Shown here one piece after another: positions 1 to 15,000 of a stretch of 64,000 bases of DNA (position 1 is its first letter; each line of letters starts with the position of its first letter). A program made the position numbers and the translations under genes. The stretch spans positions 4,614,001-4,678,000 of the forward strand of contig NC_092579.1 in assembly GCF_037975245.1 (NCBI RefSeq), in the 5' to 3' direction. This DNA is from Apostichopus japonicus. Lineage: Eukaryota; Echinodermata; Holothuroidea; Aspidochirotida; Stichopodidae. The notes under the pieces were generated by a model. That model was not told the origin of the DNA. It searched no databases and was given only the letters and a program-made list of their open reading frames with translations.

Positions 1-65
1 TTGTGACATTCAAGAGATTCAAGACATCAGCCATATTGACGACGGGAGAGTGATTTTTGATTCCA
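1..65 (+). CDS. EAR-gene partial exon at window edge
   Basis: The frame starting at base 2 reads DIQEIQDISHIDDGRVIF, resembling the DIxEL part of the repeated module. A weak donor after base 65 would give phase 1, matching the next exon. The 3' border is uncertain; 49 is another GT position but out of phase. Confidence 0.35.
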
Positions 66-3000
66 GTTTTATTTTCATTCATCTTTGTAACCCTGAAAAT
101 ATCTTCATATAATGAAATTTGTAAAGAACCATCTTATCATTCAATTAAGTCATAAATTGAATTAATTATTTCTTTGCAAGTGATGTAAGCATAGGCCCCA
201 TCCCAATCAAATACTTTAGGTTTCCAAAAATGTTTAGTTTTTGAAGACACTTTTTTTTGACCGATATAATATAAGCAGAAGATTAGCATATATTTAATTT
301 TGTGATGCTAGTAATAAACAGACTGGGAACAATTGTTTTTTTGTTTTGTTTTTTACAACAGGAAACTGGATGATTAATTCCTCTGCAAGATTTGAAAATG
401 AGGTTGGGATAAAGGAAACTTTGAATGAGATAGATATTATCAGTAAGCATGATGATACAGTTTGCAGAGAACATGCGCAAACTGTTAAAGGATTAAAGAA
501 GATTATTGGGTAACTTTCGTTTTTTTATTCTTCTCTCACATATGCCAATGTTTTGTCTATTCATTGAAACCAGTATTATACTCTATGGACAATTCCTAGA
601 TTTTCTTCCACCAATATGCAGAAGGAATAATACTAGAATTCTGGTTAATACAATATATTCATATACTGATATATTGATTTCCCATTAACCCACTAAGGGA
701 TAGGGATCATATAAGGGAAGGCTCACAAACCTAACCGCCTGTGACAGTTCGGTGAGATTCCCCAATGTTTGTATTAATTGAGCATGCCATCCAACAGATA
801 ATGAGTCATGCTTGAACGCACACATAGCTCTGACTTTTCTCGAGTCTGAGGCCTGTTACATTTACCTCTTTTTGCCTCTACAAGATAAGCCTCTGACAGT
901 AACGTAGCCTACCATGCAAAAGAGTTATTGCTGACAAACTCCAAAACAAGTTTACACAGTTCCCCCATGCTCCTCACTGGAAATTCGTTTCTTTCTCTTT
1001 TTGAAAACTGTTATCAATTTTTCAAGCATCTGTGTTATTCTAACCACTCAAGTTCATGAGTAAACAACACAAGATGGCTTATGATTGCTAAACTGAAGAA
1101 GCTAATGTATTGACCTGTGTGGTGCGTAAAGGAACTTGGAAAGGGATTTGAATATGTTTATCAATCCTTTGTACCAATTCTGTGAAAATGTTGCTTGGCA
1201 CACGTGATGTGACTTTTTACTTTCATTTTTGCAATCATTTCATCTGCATAGATTTTATTTCACACATTTTATAAATCTTCTAGGGTGTACTTGCATATTG
1301 TTGCGATTGTATTAAAGAAGCAGAATTCATTAATAATATGAAAACAAATAATATATGGAAAAAATATGAAATAATATATATGAAATAATAACATATATGA
1401 AATAATAATATATATGAAATAATAATATATATGAAATAATATATATGAAATAATATATGTAAAAAATAATATGAAAAAAAATAATACGGAAGAAATATGA
1501 AAACGAATCAGTCTTTCAGTTAACAGGGATTTATAGCATCATTTATAACTGTCAACAATGAATTAATGCTTTAGTGACTGTTCAAGTATACAGTCATTAA
1601 ATAAACACACTTGACCAATGATATACATTCCAGATGAAAGTACCCAAGTTCTCATATCAACATGCTATGTCCATACAGTAGCTAGCTGTATTATACTTTT
1701 ATTATAAAATTTCTTCAATGACAGTCAAAGGAAGATGACAAGTAGGGAATTTTACGACAAAGATGCTGTCATTGTTTATAATTCCTCTTAAATCTATTAG
1801 AATTTATTTCTGCTTTCAGTGATGTAACTATCATCGGCCATCTCAACACCGGCGGTCTAATTAATGGCCTCGACATCGAAGAATTAAACATACTTTATCT
1901 TTCAAAGACCAAGAAACAAACCTTAAAGGAGAGAAAAGTTGTACTCGAGGCAGCAGCTTGCTGTAAGTTGGATTGCCATTTTACATTGCTAAACCTTTTT
2001 ACGTCTTTTTTGTTTTCCATTTTGAATTGAAACTAATCATTGTTTTGTATGTATTTTTTTCATCTTGCCTCTTCTGCATCCATCTTATGTACCACTCCTT
2101 CCACTCGTATTAGACCAACATGATTGTTGGATCTGTGGCTGTGGATCGACTATATCACGATGAAATGTAAGGAAGAGCAAGTTGCCAAGTAAAGTCTCAA
2201 CTATTCGGGTTTTTTTTGCCTTTTTTTTTTTTTTTTTTTTCGTTTATGCATTTTTATTGATGGTGCTATATCAGTATCAGTACACTGATGGTATTGCTGT
2301 CTGATATACTAACATTGTCAAGTGTCATATCTTTCGACATCTGTTACTTTAATATTAAACATGATCTGAAAACAATCTTTTGATCAGAATGAAAAACTTA
2401 TAAAAATTAATATCCTCTACTTGTTTTCAGATGACATATTTCTCTCTGACGGTGCCTCGTTCGATGGAGTCGCTCCAGAAGACTTAGCCCTCGCCTCTGT
2501 CGACACGAGCATAGCGGTTACGGTCAGTTTCAGTGATGACGTCATAATGCTCCAAGATCTATTTGTGGAAGGGTTTATCAACGATGTCGATGTCGTAGAG
2601 GTAAACCGTAAGACATTAATGATGAAGTATGTGCACTTATTGGTTCAATGCAATGTTTGTTTGAAAGACTTGATTCAGTGACAAACAAATCTAGAATGAT
2701 GGCGATATGCTATTTCTGTTCTAAAATGTTTATGTCCGTTTGACTGACAGCTGATTTTATTAATTTTTTTCCATCAGCATTTTCCTTGATCTTGTAGAAA
2801 AATGTCGACAAGTGTAGAGTTCTACGAATGTGAGACTAAGCTATTTCTAAATCTGTCATTTGGTGTTAAATCGATGTATTAAACTGGGATCTGTTGATCT
2901 CTTTGAGATCTTCTTGGCTGCAAATCCTGTCGAAATCTGCAAAGTGACTCTGTTCACTGCCCTTTTTTGCATTCCTAAATATGAAATTCTGGGACAATAA

Positions 3001-6000
3001 TGAGCTTGGCTGAGCTGTTAACTAACCTATGGAAATAATGCTTAGTGATTGGCAACTACGATCTCTAGGACCATTGCTGTGGGAATTTTTTTTCAATGTT
3101 TTAGTATGTTATCTGTGTGCAGCGACGAAAGTCTCATCAAATTATAATTTTTTTAAAATGTCAATAAATTTAATATAGTTGTATATTGGCCAGTTAAACT
3201 TGCCGATAAAATTGGGTTATAGCATGTTAATAATAGCATGAATAATTTACAGAGCTAAGATTGTGGCAATACATATACAGTATGGCACAATTTTATCTCA
3301 AAGTCATCTTTATAAATCTATTTTCTATTTTTTATTCTTTTTCTTCAGCTGAAAAATACAGCGGTATGGAAAAATATTCCTCAGAATATTTCTGGTGTGA
3401 AGATCTTCGCGGATCGCTTTTCAGTGATTGGAAACGTCACCACTCCTGCTTTGGTTAACAACATCGACATCTCTGGTAAAAATCAATTGTTCTTTGGTCA
3501 CCTCTCCATCATTTCAATCACTAAATTCTTTCTCCTCTCTCTACCCGGTCCCCTTTACCCCCCCCCTTCCCCTTTTCCTCTCTTCTCTTTGCTTCCTCTT
3601 TTCCCCTCCTCCCCCCTTCTTTTCCTACCCAATCATATACCACAAACCACAACAATCGAAATACTAAATGAAGGAATTGTTGTACCGGGGACCAAAATAA
3701 AAATTTCTACCTTGCCACATGACACATGATCCCCCCCCCCCGATATGATCCTCCCACCATCTTTTCCTACTCAATCATATACCACAAACCACAGCAAAAG
3801 TAGTACTAAATGAAGGAATGGTTGTAGTCAGGGACCATGCAAATTCCTACGTTGCCACATGACACATGATCCCTCCCCCCCCTGATATGTTCCCCCCATC
3901 TTTTCCTTCCCAATCATATACCACAAATCACAGCAAAAGAAATACAAAAAAAAAAGAGACAAAAGTACAAATATCTACGTTGCCACGTAACACATGCCCG
4001 AGGGTCATTCATATGTTGAATACCAGTCGTGGTAATGTCAGTGCTAATGTTCCTACTTTGGTGATCTTTGTTTGACCATTCCACCAGTGGTCATGTTTCC
4101 ACATTTGGTCTATTTTAGAGCTAGCCTTGCAAGCCATTGGTCAGGCCGACAACGCCACCATAGATGTACCGATCTTCTTTTACGGATCCGTTAAGGTATT
4201 GGGCGATTGGAATATGACAGGACTCTTCCACTTGGTGGATATTAATTTCATTTTTAAGGATGCCATGCTGACAGTTGGTAACCAGGTAAGAAATTATTAG
4301 TCAAACATTACCACCAATACTATATTCTTGTCACCTCTGCGACCAGCAACCTTGCATCTGTTACATTGTGAAATATGGAAAAGATGTAATAATAGTATAA
4401 ACGAAAAGGCATCTGCCAATCAGGACACGCCGTTGTTTTACCTTTTTTTTCACGTTGTAGACTATTTCTGGTGATAAATACTTTGAAGATCCATCTGAAG
4501 TTACCATAAGTACTTTAGAAGTATTGAGTGACCTCAGGACTGATGCTCAAACTGATGGCATCAGTCTGAGGTCACTTTTGAATGATACGGTCACTGCATC
4601 GACGGAACAAACCATAGAGGGAGAAGTCACGTTTACAACAGATGTGTCGATGGATTCACATATGATTGTCAGTGGTGAGTACACTCAAATTAATGCTTTT
4701 ACGTGACCTATGAAAGCAATGTGATTATCAGTAAAGTAATACTAAATTTGCAAGGTTCTGACAATTAATCTTTGCTTAATTTTGCAACTGTTTACCGTTT
4801 AGTCAATTATAAAAGTGAGATTTTGCAGTGGCCATATGACAACTGACAGGTTTGTCTTACATTTAAATAAAGCAACAAGCCAAATTCTGGGTTGTATGAA
4901 TGAAACTGAGGTTTGACTTCTGCTAACAAGTTGCTCTGGGCTTTGGACGGACTCCCAACCCAGCAAGGGAATTGTTTACATATTGTTCAACTATGAACAG
5001 GATCGGTTATTGCTGTTAAGAGGAGAAGGTTAAGAGAAGGTTAAGAGGACTTTGCATGACTGGTTTGATTGAATCATACCCTTTGGGGAAGGTGTTGTGG
5101 TCAAATGGCTAAGGCAATGAACTTGCCCTCAAAGAACTGCAGGTTCGAGTCCTGGCCAGATCATTACTTTGTATCCTTGGAGAAGGTACTTTTTCTCAAT
5201 AGCCTCTGTTTACCCGGGTGTTTAAATGGGGAACTGTGAAGTAACTTGTAAATATTATTGTGTGTGCTGGTTGTGGTGGCACCCTGTGGGAAGTCCCCTG
5301 AGGACACATTGATGTGGTGCTCTGTAGTGCTGAGGGATCAACTGTTTGAATTTTGCACATTTGGTTGTGTGTGTGTGACAAGTTACCGATGAACAGGGGT
5401 ACAGTTGTAGTGTGAGGAGGCCCTGCCCTTTATACAAGACTGTAAACCTTTCAACTCTAGCCAACAATTTCACTGCTCTTTCAAAATATGTCTGATTTAG
5501 ATTTGTCTCACATAAGTACATCTAGTGCATTTACTTTAAGTACAGTAGAATTAAGCCATTTTCAGACTGCAAGATATATTTTTAATGCGCTCTCATTCCC
5601 GTCGGTTCTGTTTCGTTTCGTTTCCGCAGTTGCTGTGTTGATACACAATGAGAACAAGATATTGTTTGCTTTAATATTGTATTAATATCAAAATCAGATT
5701 TTTCAACTGTAAGGGTGATTTATTTTCTTAAGCAATTATCATCAATCCTTGTAATTAATGGAAAAGAACGGTTTAGTTCAGGGTTGTCCAACCTTTTGCA
5801 GTGGAGGGCCACATGGAATGATTATGATGAAGGAGGGGGCCGCATGAACCCTACGCTCAATTTTTCGATTTTGTGCCTGAAGCCCAAGGCAACAAGATGT
5901 GAGCATTGCGCGCGGAGCGCACTGATTTATTTTCCTTCCTGATAAAACAGATGAATAAAGTTCAGCCCCCACCCCCCCTCCGGTGAGAAAGTGTCACACA

Positions 6001-9000
6001 AATTGACCTGTTTGCAGTTTTCTGGACCCAGAAGGTTCGAATGATTGATTATATAGCTTCAAATTGTTATCAATAAATCTGCTCACTAAAATTTCGCACC
6101 GTAGAGCATCTCTGGCAGGCCAGACGCAACCCTGCGGCGGGCCGGACTGTGGCCCGTGGGCCGTAGGTTGGACAACCCTGGTTTAGTTTCATTCTGGTAA
6201 CATATTTTACCAGAATGTATACTTCGCCCTTTGCCGTATGTGACAGTACTTACTTCAGTTACTCTTGTGGAGGCTTTAGTCGTGGAATGTGAAGTACTGT
6301 GTTATTATCCAACGCCCAGAATATTCCATTTGGGGGGGGGAGAGGAAGAAATTTCTTCTTTACATGTGAGTAAATTCAACTACAGAAGACTACAGAAAAA
6401 CGTAGCTACAGAAGAAGTTATCAACCATTTGAATGGAGCAGAGAAAGTTTAATCATATGCAAAAGTAGGGTATTGTGCCTGTTTCGTTTGTCAGTATTTT
6501 CAGAATTGAAACAATACCCTATTGTCTTCTTAATCTTGGCAGGTTCAGTAGATGGGGTTGACATTTCAGAGAATGTGGTCCTAATCAGCGGGGAACAGAC
6601 CATCGCTGCCATGACGACCTTCAAGAAAGGTTTCAGGGTCCTGGGTAATTTGTCAGTCTCTGGTTTGGTGGATACGGTAAACTTGGAGGAATTTGATAAT
6701 ACCCGCTTCAGTCTCACAAGGGAGCAAGAGGTGGAAGGTTCCTGGACATTTGAGAAAGATATATACATAGGTAGAGTGAACAAGTAATGCAAATATCTTA
6801 CGACTTAGTGGTTGAATTTTATAGCTTGTATTTGTTTGTACAAATGCTAACATTTAGATGGATATATTCATGTAGTCTTTTCTTCAATAGATGAGCAGTC
6901 TGTTTATCCTCTGGTTATTTGTCTTTTTCTGTTCATACCCTCTTGTGGATGAATTTGAAATATGTAAAGAGGTCTCATTATTGCTCAGCTATTTATGTTT
7001 ATACTGTAAATGAATACCCTTTACTGTTGTTTTTAGAGCTTTTTATTTGTGTTATGTTGTTTTGTGCTATTTTGAAGTACTGTTTGTTTTATCAGCTTGT
7101 TTTTAGAGCTGTCCTCTATCATTTCAATTGAAGCAGGGTCTCTCTTTCCCATTTGAGCCAGATAATACCACAACAGTTTGTGTATGAAGTGATCTTTAAT
7201 TAACAATGAATATTATCGTTCCCAATGATTGGGAAACGATATTGGGAGCCCTTGGGTAAACTTATTGGGGATTAACATTGAACATTACTAAAAGATATAC
7301 TTTCCCATTGCATGGGATTATATGTATTTGAATTTATTTTTGTGTTTACAAAGCAAGATGATACATGTTGATTGTCGTTTTTGTTTGTACTAAAAATGAA
7401 AGTTTAATAAAAACATAAAATAAAAATCAAAACCCAATGAATATTCATAAGAACCTTTGTGTCACATGTGACATCAAAGAAAGAAGACTCCCTGTATCTG
7501 GATGATTAAACATGTCGCATGCCCTCCAGCTACCAGAAAGATAAAAATTAATGTAATCTAACTTCAGTATCTGTGTATTCTGAAATTTTTCTGGAGTTAA
7601 ATACCTTTTTTGATGATGAAGTTTCGCAGTAAAATATATGTTAACTATTATCAGACCTCTTCTTGTACTGTTATATACAAGTAGGAAATATTTTATCAGC
7701 TGATAATTTCCGGACCTGACCCGAGTCAAATTTCTTTCAGTATCATACCCTACTTTAAAATGATGCGTCATTTTTTTTAGGAAAAAAAACTCCCGAAAAT
7801 GATAAGTCTATTGAAAAATGTTCCTAAAACAGCATTAATAATATTAAAAAAAATTTATCCATCGACTAATTTGGGCATGCAAAAGCTGTGAATTGAATTC
7901 TATTTAAATTAGTCTCAGGTATAAAGAAAACATTGACGGTTCCTGTTGTTGCATTTATGTAAACAACTCACTGACCAATCAAGGATCATCCCAGTATTCC
8001 TTGTGCATCATATGAAAAACAAAATTATTTGAATGTGAATTTTTTTGTCTGTTTTTTCTAGAAAATATGGCGATCTTTGGTAAAATCAATGACATTGACC
8101 CTGTGATGGATCCAGTTTATAAAGACAGAAACCACACCATCACAGGTCAGAAGAACTTTGTCGGTTTGGTGGTGATTGATGGCAATGCGGAAATTATCAC
8201 AGTCAATGGCATTAACTTATACGACATATCAAATATCGTACTCACGAAGGGTGAATTCCATCTCTCTGATGAAAAGGTATGGCTATACGACAGCAATACG
8301 CTTCTAACCAAATCTTCTTACTTTTTTCTTGAGGTTGTCAATTTGCTCAAGTTTAGCATGTTTTGTACATATTCTTATAACCTCAAAGCCTCCCCCCCCC
8401 CCAAAAAAAAATAAATTGAAGAGAAAGTGAGAATAGTTAATAGGAAATCTGGATGAATCAAGATAAACCAATGATGAGTGAAACGCAACACCCATAGCGA
8501 AGTGAGCCAGTGAATTACATTATGACCGGGGGACCGACTTGCACCCTCAGAGTTGGGTAATCTTGCGGGTTACTGGATCAGGTTTCTGTTTGGAGACTTC
8601 CATCTAATGCATTCCTTTCTGATAATGTCACTGCATTCCAACTGGTGAAGACAACGCTAGGAGTCACTGAACATTCTTGCAACGTGTCATGACATTATTA
8701 TAACATTGATAACCATGTCCAACAGCACCGAACGTCCATTGTTTTTTGGTTTCACGTAGCCAGTTTGCTTAATGTTTGCTGGCATGTTTGGTTCATGTTT
8801 GGTGCATGTTTGGTACATGTTTGGTGCATGTTTGGTGCATGCAGTATGATAAATCACAAGCCAAACCTGAAATAAAGTAAAGAATCGGAAAGTTTTTTGT
8901 GGAAAAAAATTATGATAATGGAGAAGAGTAAATCAATGTCTAGGACACTCAATGAAAACAATTCCAAAAAATTCCTATCTGTCACAACTTTCCAACTGTT

Positions 9001-12000
9001 GACAACGAACACCACATTACCAGGTAATTTATTAGTGCATTAATGGCAATTTTGATACCTACATTGATGAGAATTTGACGTCCGTTCCTTTGTCCCTCAG
9101 ACTTTCTCGTCCAATGTGACGATCCTTGGAGACGTTCTGCGATGTGCATTGGTCGATGGATTCGATTTACCGTATCTATGGTGGTTGCAGTTAATCACAA
9201 GCGGCTGCCTTGATTTCTCATTGTACACCTATGAGCAATACCTGTCTCACATGTGCTACCCTGTATACAGTCTATCCATTGCTGCTGAAGGTAAGAATTT
9301 CACAATAGTGTAAAATGGTTAGTCAAATTAGTCAAAAAAGTGATTTAAAAAAAAAATTATATTTGTTTAAATGACATGTGGAGTCTGTTAAATTAATTTG
9401 TGTTTGTATATTTCACATAGGATCTTCAAAAAGCATATTCGTTTTTTTTTTTGTTTTTTTTCGTCATCTTGTTTCTGTTGGAAAAAGAGGAGATAAAAAG
9501 TGAGCTAAAAATAGTGGAAAATTTGAAATAATTGAAGAAAGAAATTGATGTGCTATATTTTTTTGTCTTTAGTGAGACACCTATGCTCAGTTTTACTTTC
9601 ATCCTGCCTTTTTTAGCTGTATTTTTCACAAAGAATTTTTTTGGACCAGAATCAGTAAAGTAAACAAGTGTTTAAATTTTCACAGGATTCTGGTCGAGAA
9701 ATGGAAGTGGAGCCCTTGCAAAACTTGTCAATTTATCACCAAATATGTGAAGTTACTCAACTAATGCTAACATATAGTATGTAACGACTGCTTAGGCTCT
9801 TTCACTGAGTGCATTTATGATTTCAACCAATTGATAGAAATCTGTTACCGCTCTGTCTGGCAACCCTCACATACATCACTTCCATCCTAAGAAATTACAG
9901 CAAAAAGCTCCTTGTGGTAGATTTAATCTAAATTTTTAATTTCCAGCTGAAAAATGTTAGACTTGACTTGATATATAATACATCTGTTTTGTATCCTATT
10001 TACAAATGCAAGAAAAGAGACTATTACAGTGTACTGTTGTGCACTGGATGTTTTTTTTTTTTTTGTATGTCTGGAATTATTTGTATTTTGGATAGTCTGT
10101 ATTTGTATGGCTGTGCGACATTTATTCGTCCCATAAATTTAAAGAGTAGTCCTGAGGTAATTTTCATATTAATGAATAATGATAGATAACTGGAAAAAAT
10201 TTAAAAAAAACACTTGACCATAGTAAAGAGATATCTGATTTACAGGTCGATAGGAAATGACTTTTGAAACCTCAAAACTAGCCCCCATAATTTTTAGCAG
10301 AAGGAATATGGATGTTATGTTTATAGAGATTCACTTTGCCAAAATAGCCTTAAAAATCTAGGGTCTCTATCGCAGCTTCTTGCTTCTAGATACTCCTTGT
10401 ATATTTCAGACCAATTACCAAATACATGAATATTGTCGTGGCACTACAACATGTTGTATTGTGACTTACAACGGAGTGATAGAGAAGTCAAGGGAAGTAT
10501 AACTAACCGAATTCACTGTACAGATGCTTCTGGACTAATCTCTGAACCAGTTTATCCCTTTACAAAAGTACAAAATGGTCAAATCCACAGGTTACAAGTT
10601 ACTATGATTACTATGGTTACTACCACAGGTTACTATGAGTAATCCAGAAAATATGAATTTTTGTCTTTTTTTTTTTTCTCTGCAGGACTATCCATAGCCT
10701 TACAGTATTTCGAAGACTGGGCAGAAGTTCCCAATCATGCCGCGGCCAAAGTCTCTGTAGGCCAACTAGAGGGCGCTAAGCTACTTGCCGTATCTGAATC
10801 CTACATGTCGTCTGTACCCCGCTGCATCAGATCGGAACTGTACGTCTGTCCGGATGACGAAAAGGAATGTTGGAAGTTGACGGGCAACGGCACCTTGCCC
10901 GGATCACAGAGCATAGAGTTGTCCGTTTATAACGGTTCTACTTTTATCATAGCAACGCCGAGTCCACAGAGTGCGTACTGTGCGGACAGTGAGGTGCCCA
11001 GTCAAACGATGGTCTACACGTTAGAGGATGCCTCGTTCAATGCTACCCTGGACTCGCCCGGTGCCATAGAAACGGCGTCCATCATAGTGGAGGGGGAGTT
11101 TTACATTGCTGTGGCAAATTTTAAAAACCCAACAACCGGTAAAATGAAATTTTGTAATCTCAATAAAGATGTGTATTACTTTGATTGCTGCTTACTAATG
11201 CATGTCATGATATCATTACAAATGTTTTTGTAAAGTCAGAATTTATTGCAGGGACAAACCTCCCCTTTCCCCCTCCCAATGCCACTAATCTTTCATTAAA
11301 AGATGAAACAAAAGAGGGTCATTACTGAAATTTATGCATATTCAGAATCCCAGAGCTGTCTATTTTATGTAAAACTCATTGAGACAAAACTGCTAACAAA
11401 ACATGAAAAAAAAAGTTTTCACTTCCCGTTTTTTTTTTCACATAGGAAGAAAGATAACCAACTCTTTGGTCTTCAAGTATGACCGGTCAAACCAAACATT
11501 TAGTCTACTGCAAGAAATCGAAACCAACGGTGCGGAAGGGGTATCTTCGCTCTACGATGGAGTCGACTATTGGATAGCGTTCGCTAATGGCAACGACAAA
11601 ACTTATTCCAGAATCTACAGGTGGTCTAGAGCATTGGACAGGGTGAGAAAAATGTTTAATAAAGTATAAAAAATAATTGGCCCAACCAGGAAGGCAGATA
11701 GTTTAGTAAAAGTAAAAGTAGTTACATGTATTTGTGGAGAGAGTTCAATTGCTTTGTACTCTCCTATCTGTCACATTGGTTTGGCTATTTTCAGTGACAC
11801 CATTGGGCAGGTCGAGGATTTTTTTAATATTTTTTTTAACAAAGTCTAATAATAGGCAGGCCAGGAAGGCAGATATCTTAAAGTAATGACATATAGTTTT
11901 TTTTTTTGGGGGGGGGAGGGGGGAGAGTCAAATTGCTTATGCTAGCCTGCCTGCCACATTGGTTTGGCTATTCATGAAGTAACAGTGTTAGCTCATATTT

Positions 12001-15000
12001 GGATTAACCTAACCAATAGGAAGGCTTATTTTTCAAGTGGAAAAAAAAAGGTTGACTGCTCCTCAGATTAATAACACAGCTTATATTTGACCTAAAATTA
12101 CCCATTCTGTACACGGTCACTCGGTAACAATTCACTGCAACCTTATATAAAAGTGCAATAGTTTCCAACAATTGAAGTCAAGCTGTTTATATTGAACTTA
12201 AAATGACCCTTTCTGTGCACTGGTCACTTGGTATTACCATTCATTGTAACGTTTTAACCGTACAATAGTTTCCAACAGCTGAAGTCAAGCTGTTTATATT
12301 TAACTTAAAATGACCCTTTCTGTACATGGGTCACTCGGTATTTACCATTCACTGCAACAGCCCAAATTATTTCTAGAGCCTCTATCTCTGGGTTCTGGTT
12401 CCAGAAATCCATTCCTTGCCATTTACAGTATCAACATTATATTTATAGCCATTTATTCAGGTACATAAATTCAGTATCACAAAATATGTAGTGAATGACA
12501 CTTACTAGTGAGTGTCACAGAAGTCAAGCGACTGAACTAAATGCAGATAATTATCGAGTGATCGAAGGTATCAACAGCTTTTGAGAGATCAAGGAAAATA
12601 ACACACCCTAATTATTATGATTATTATTATTTAAACATTTCTAAAGCGCACATATATATGTAAAAACATAAGCTATGGCGCTGTACAAACTTAAAAGAGT
12701 AAAGGTATAAAACTTAACGAAAATTAAGAAACCATGTTCTCTGTTCTCAAAACAATCAATGATTGTATTTGTAAGATGTATGGTCAAATTTCTCAGGAAG
12801 AAAACCCAAAACTGGTGTCGAAAAAGGATGTTGTGTTTGTTGAGGAAGTTAAGTAAGCGATTGTATACGATTCGTCCTACAATTGTTGAAAAGCATGGAA
12901 GGACAGAGTTCACCTCACAATGAAGTTCCTCTGTTCTTCAGTTCACCTCATATAGTTCACCTCAAATAGAACATAGTTCACCTCAAAGTGAAGATTGAAT
13001 GACACATGGCGACGATATTTCTGGCCTAATAGAAAACCGTAAAAGCACACTGTCCCTTTGTAGCCTTATCACACTTGCCATTTACCCATTGATTCACAGT
13101 TCTGTTTCCGCGATGAATCCAAAAAAATTTGGCGACCAAAACCTTAGCCTCAAGTTGTTCGAAATAGACTCCTTCTGTCTAGTTTTCACAGAGCAACAAC
13201 GGCATCAGAGGATTAAAGCCAGTAGTGCATGCAAGTTCAATAGTATGGCTAGCTTGGTTCGTTTGTATCTAATTGACCTAGTAAGTGAAATAGATTTAGC
13301 ATTTCTGGACAGAAAGCAGAGGAATTTGAAGAAAAAAAATTAGAGATTGTACAAGTAAACCCCATATGAGAGAACCAAAAAGAACATAAAAAAAAACAGT
13401 ATGAAGTGTTCCATGAAAGGTGATGGGGGCGGTATTGAAGAACTTAACATGCATAGACTGCGGATGCAAGACCATTAATTGGCTTTGGCTTTGAGTACGA
13501 CGTTTCTGTATGCTGGCGTGTTGGATGAATGTAACCGTAATTGTGCTTACCGACTTTGCGATCCGCGTTATAGTCATTTCTGACTTGCAATCTGCAGTCC
13601 CCCTCACAATAAGAGTGACTCCATAGTTTTCAATTGTCAGGTTGTCGGCTATATGTAGCAAAACTCTCTCCCCTGTTTGGTAAATGAAGGAATGTTATAG
13701 GAGCCCTCCGAATTGTAGATTGGCAGTTTTGTTTTACATGGAGATGGAGCACAACATTGTCTTTTGGTGATCAGTCTGTCTACGTAGGTCAGGTGATTAG
13801 CGCTGTGAATTCTTGTCACGTTTCTGTGTGTTGTATTGTAGTAAATGTGATCCCCTGGTTGGCACGCCCTGTAAGCCCGGAATGTATTGTTAGGCTGTAG
13901 CCTTATTATTAAATCATACATTGACGGCATGCATGGGTTTCCTGGCTTGCAGGGCTTGCCATCCCTGGTTAAAGGTTCAATGGATTCCTGACTGTCACTG
14001 TCAGTAGAGAATTGATCTAACATTCATTCATACTTAGTAAAGATTCCTAAATCCTATTGGTCCATTCAGGTCAGCTGACCGTGGTTAATCCTGTGAGTAA
14101 CGCACGGTAAAATTACGGGGCATCACTTTAATAAATCTTTGGTTATATGTAACCAAAAATGTTTTGTTTTATGATTTTCCCCCACACAAATAGTAGTGTA
14201 TGAATGAACGGGGTTAATCAACGGTCTAGCGTGCGTTACTCACATGATTAATGCACTTCGGGTGTTAATGCTATCGCTGGATGCACTCGGGCTCCGCCCT
14301 CGTCCATCGCTTGCATTATCCCCCAATCGTGCATTAATCCTGTGAGTAACGCACGCTACAGGTAGACCGTTGATTAACCCCTTATTGACATCCCATTCTA
14401 GCCACAATAATGTCTTTTTTTTGTTAAATGATGTTGTTTTACTATTTCCTATCCAGTTTACAGTGAGTGGATCGGTGGCCACCACGTACGCCTCTGACGT
14501 TTTACTTTTCACGACCGGCTATGGAATGGCATTCGCGCTGTTTTCAAACGAGATGAAAACCACAGTCGAGGGCGTTCTGGAATTTGACCAACCCATAGGC
14601 CTTTATAAATTTGAAAATTCCAGTGGCTGGCTGTGGGAGCAGTTTATTGAAAGTCCACAGACAATAGATATGGCTCTGTTCCAAGCAGATGGTAAAAAAG
14701 ACTGACATTTTGTTTTATGAATTAACAACTGCACGAGCAATGTTCACCTCACCAGAGATATTTGATACTTAAAGAACAAACCATTAAAGTATACGGGAAA
14801 AAACTTAGAGTTAGTCCCATCTCTAACAAATAAGTGAAACTTCGGAAGTGACTCATTTGATAAAAGTGAAATGTCGTACACGAGGAAAATTCATTGTTTC
14901 GATAATTTCTTTAGTCTCCCTTTCTTCCAGACACATTTTATTTGGCAGCTGTGAGTCGACAGGGAATCATAAATATCTTCCAATGGACGCTGCCCACCAG

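Noticed and set aside
13296-13661. Minus-strand 121-codon frame taken as a whole gene
   Set aside because: Only its first ~40 codons (before the donor at 13550) look protein-like and continue the neighbouring frame; the rest runs into intron-like sequence.
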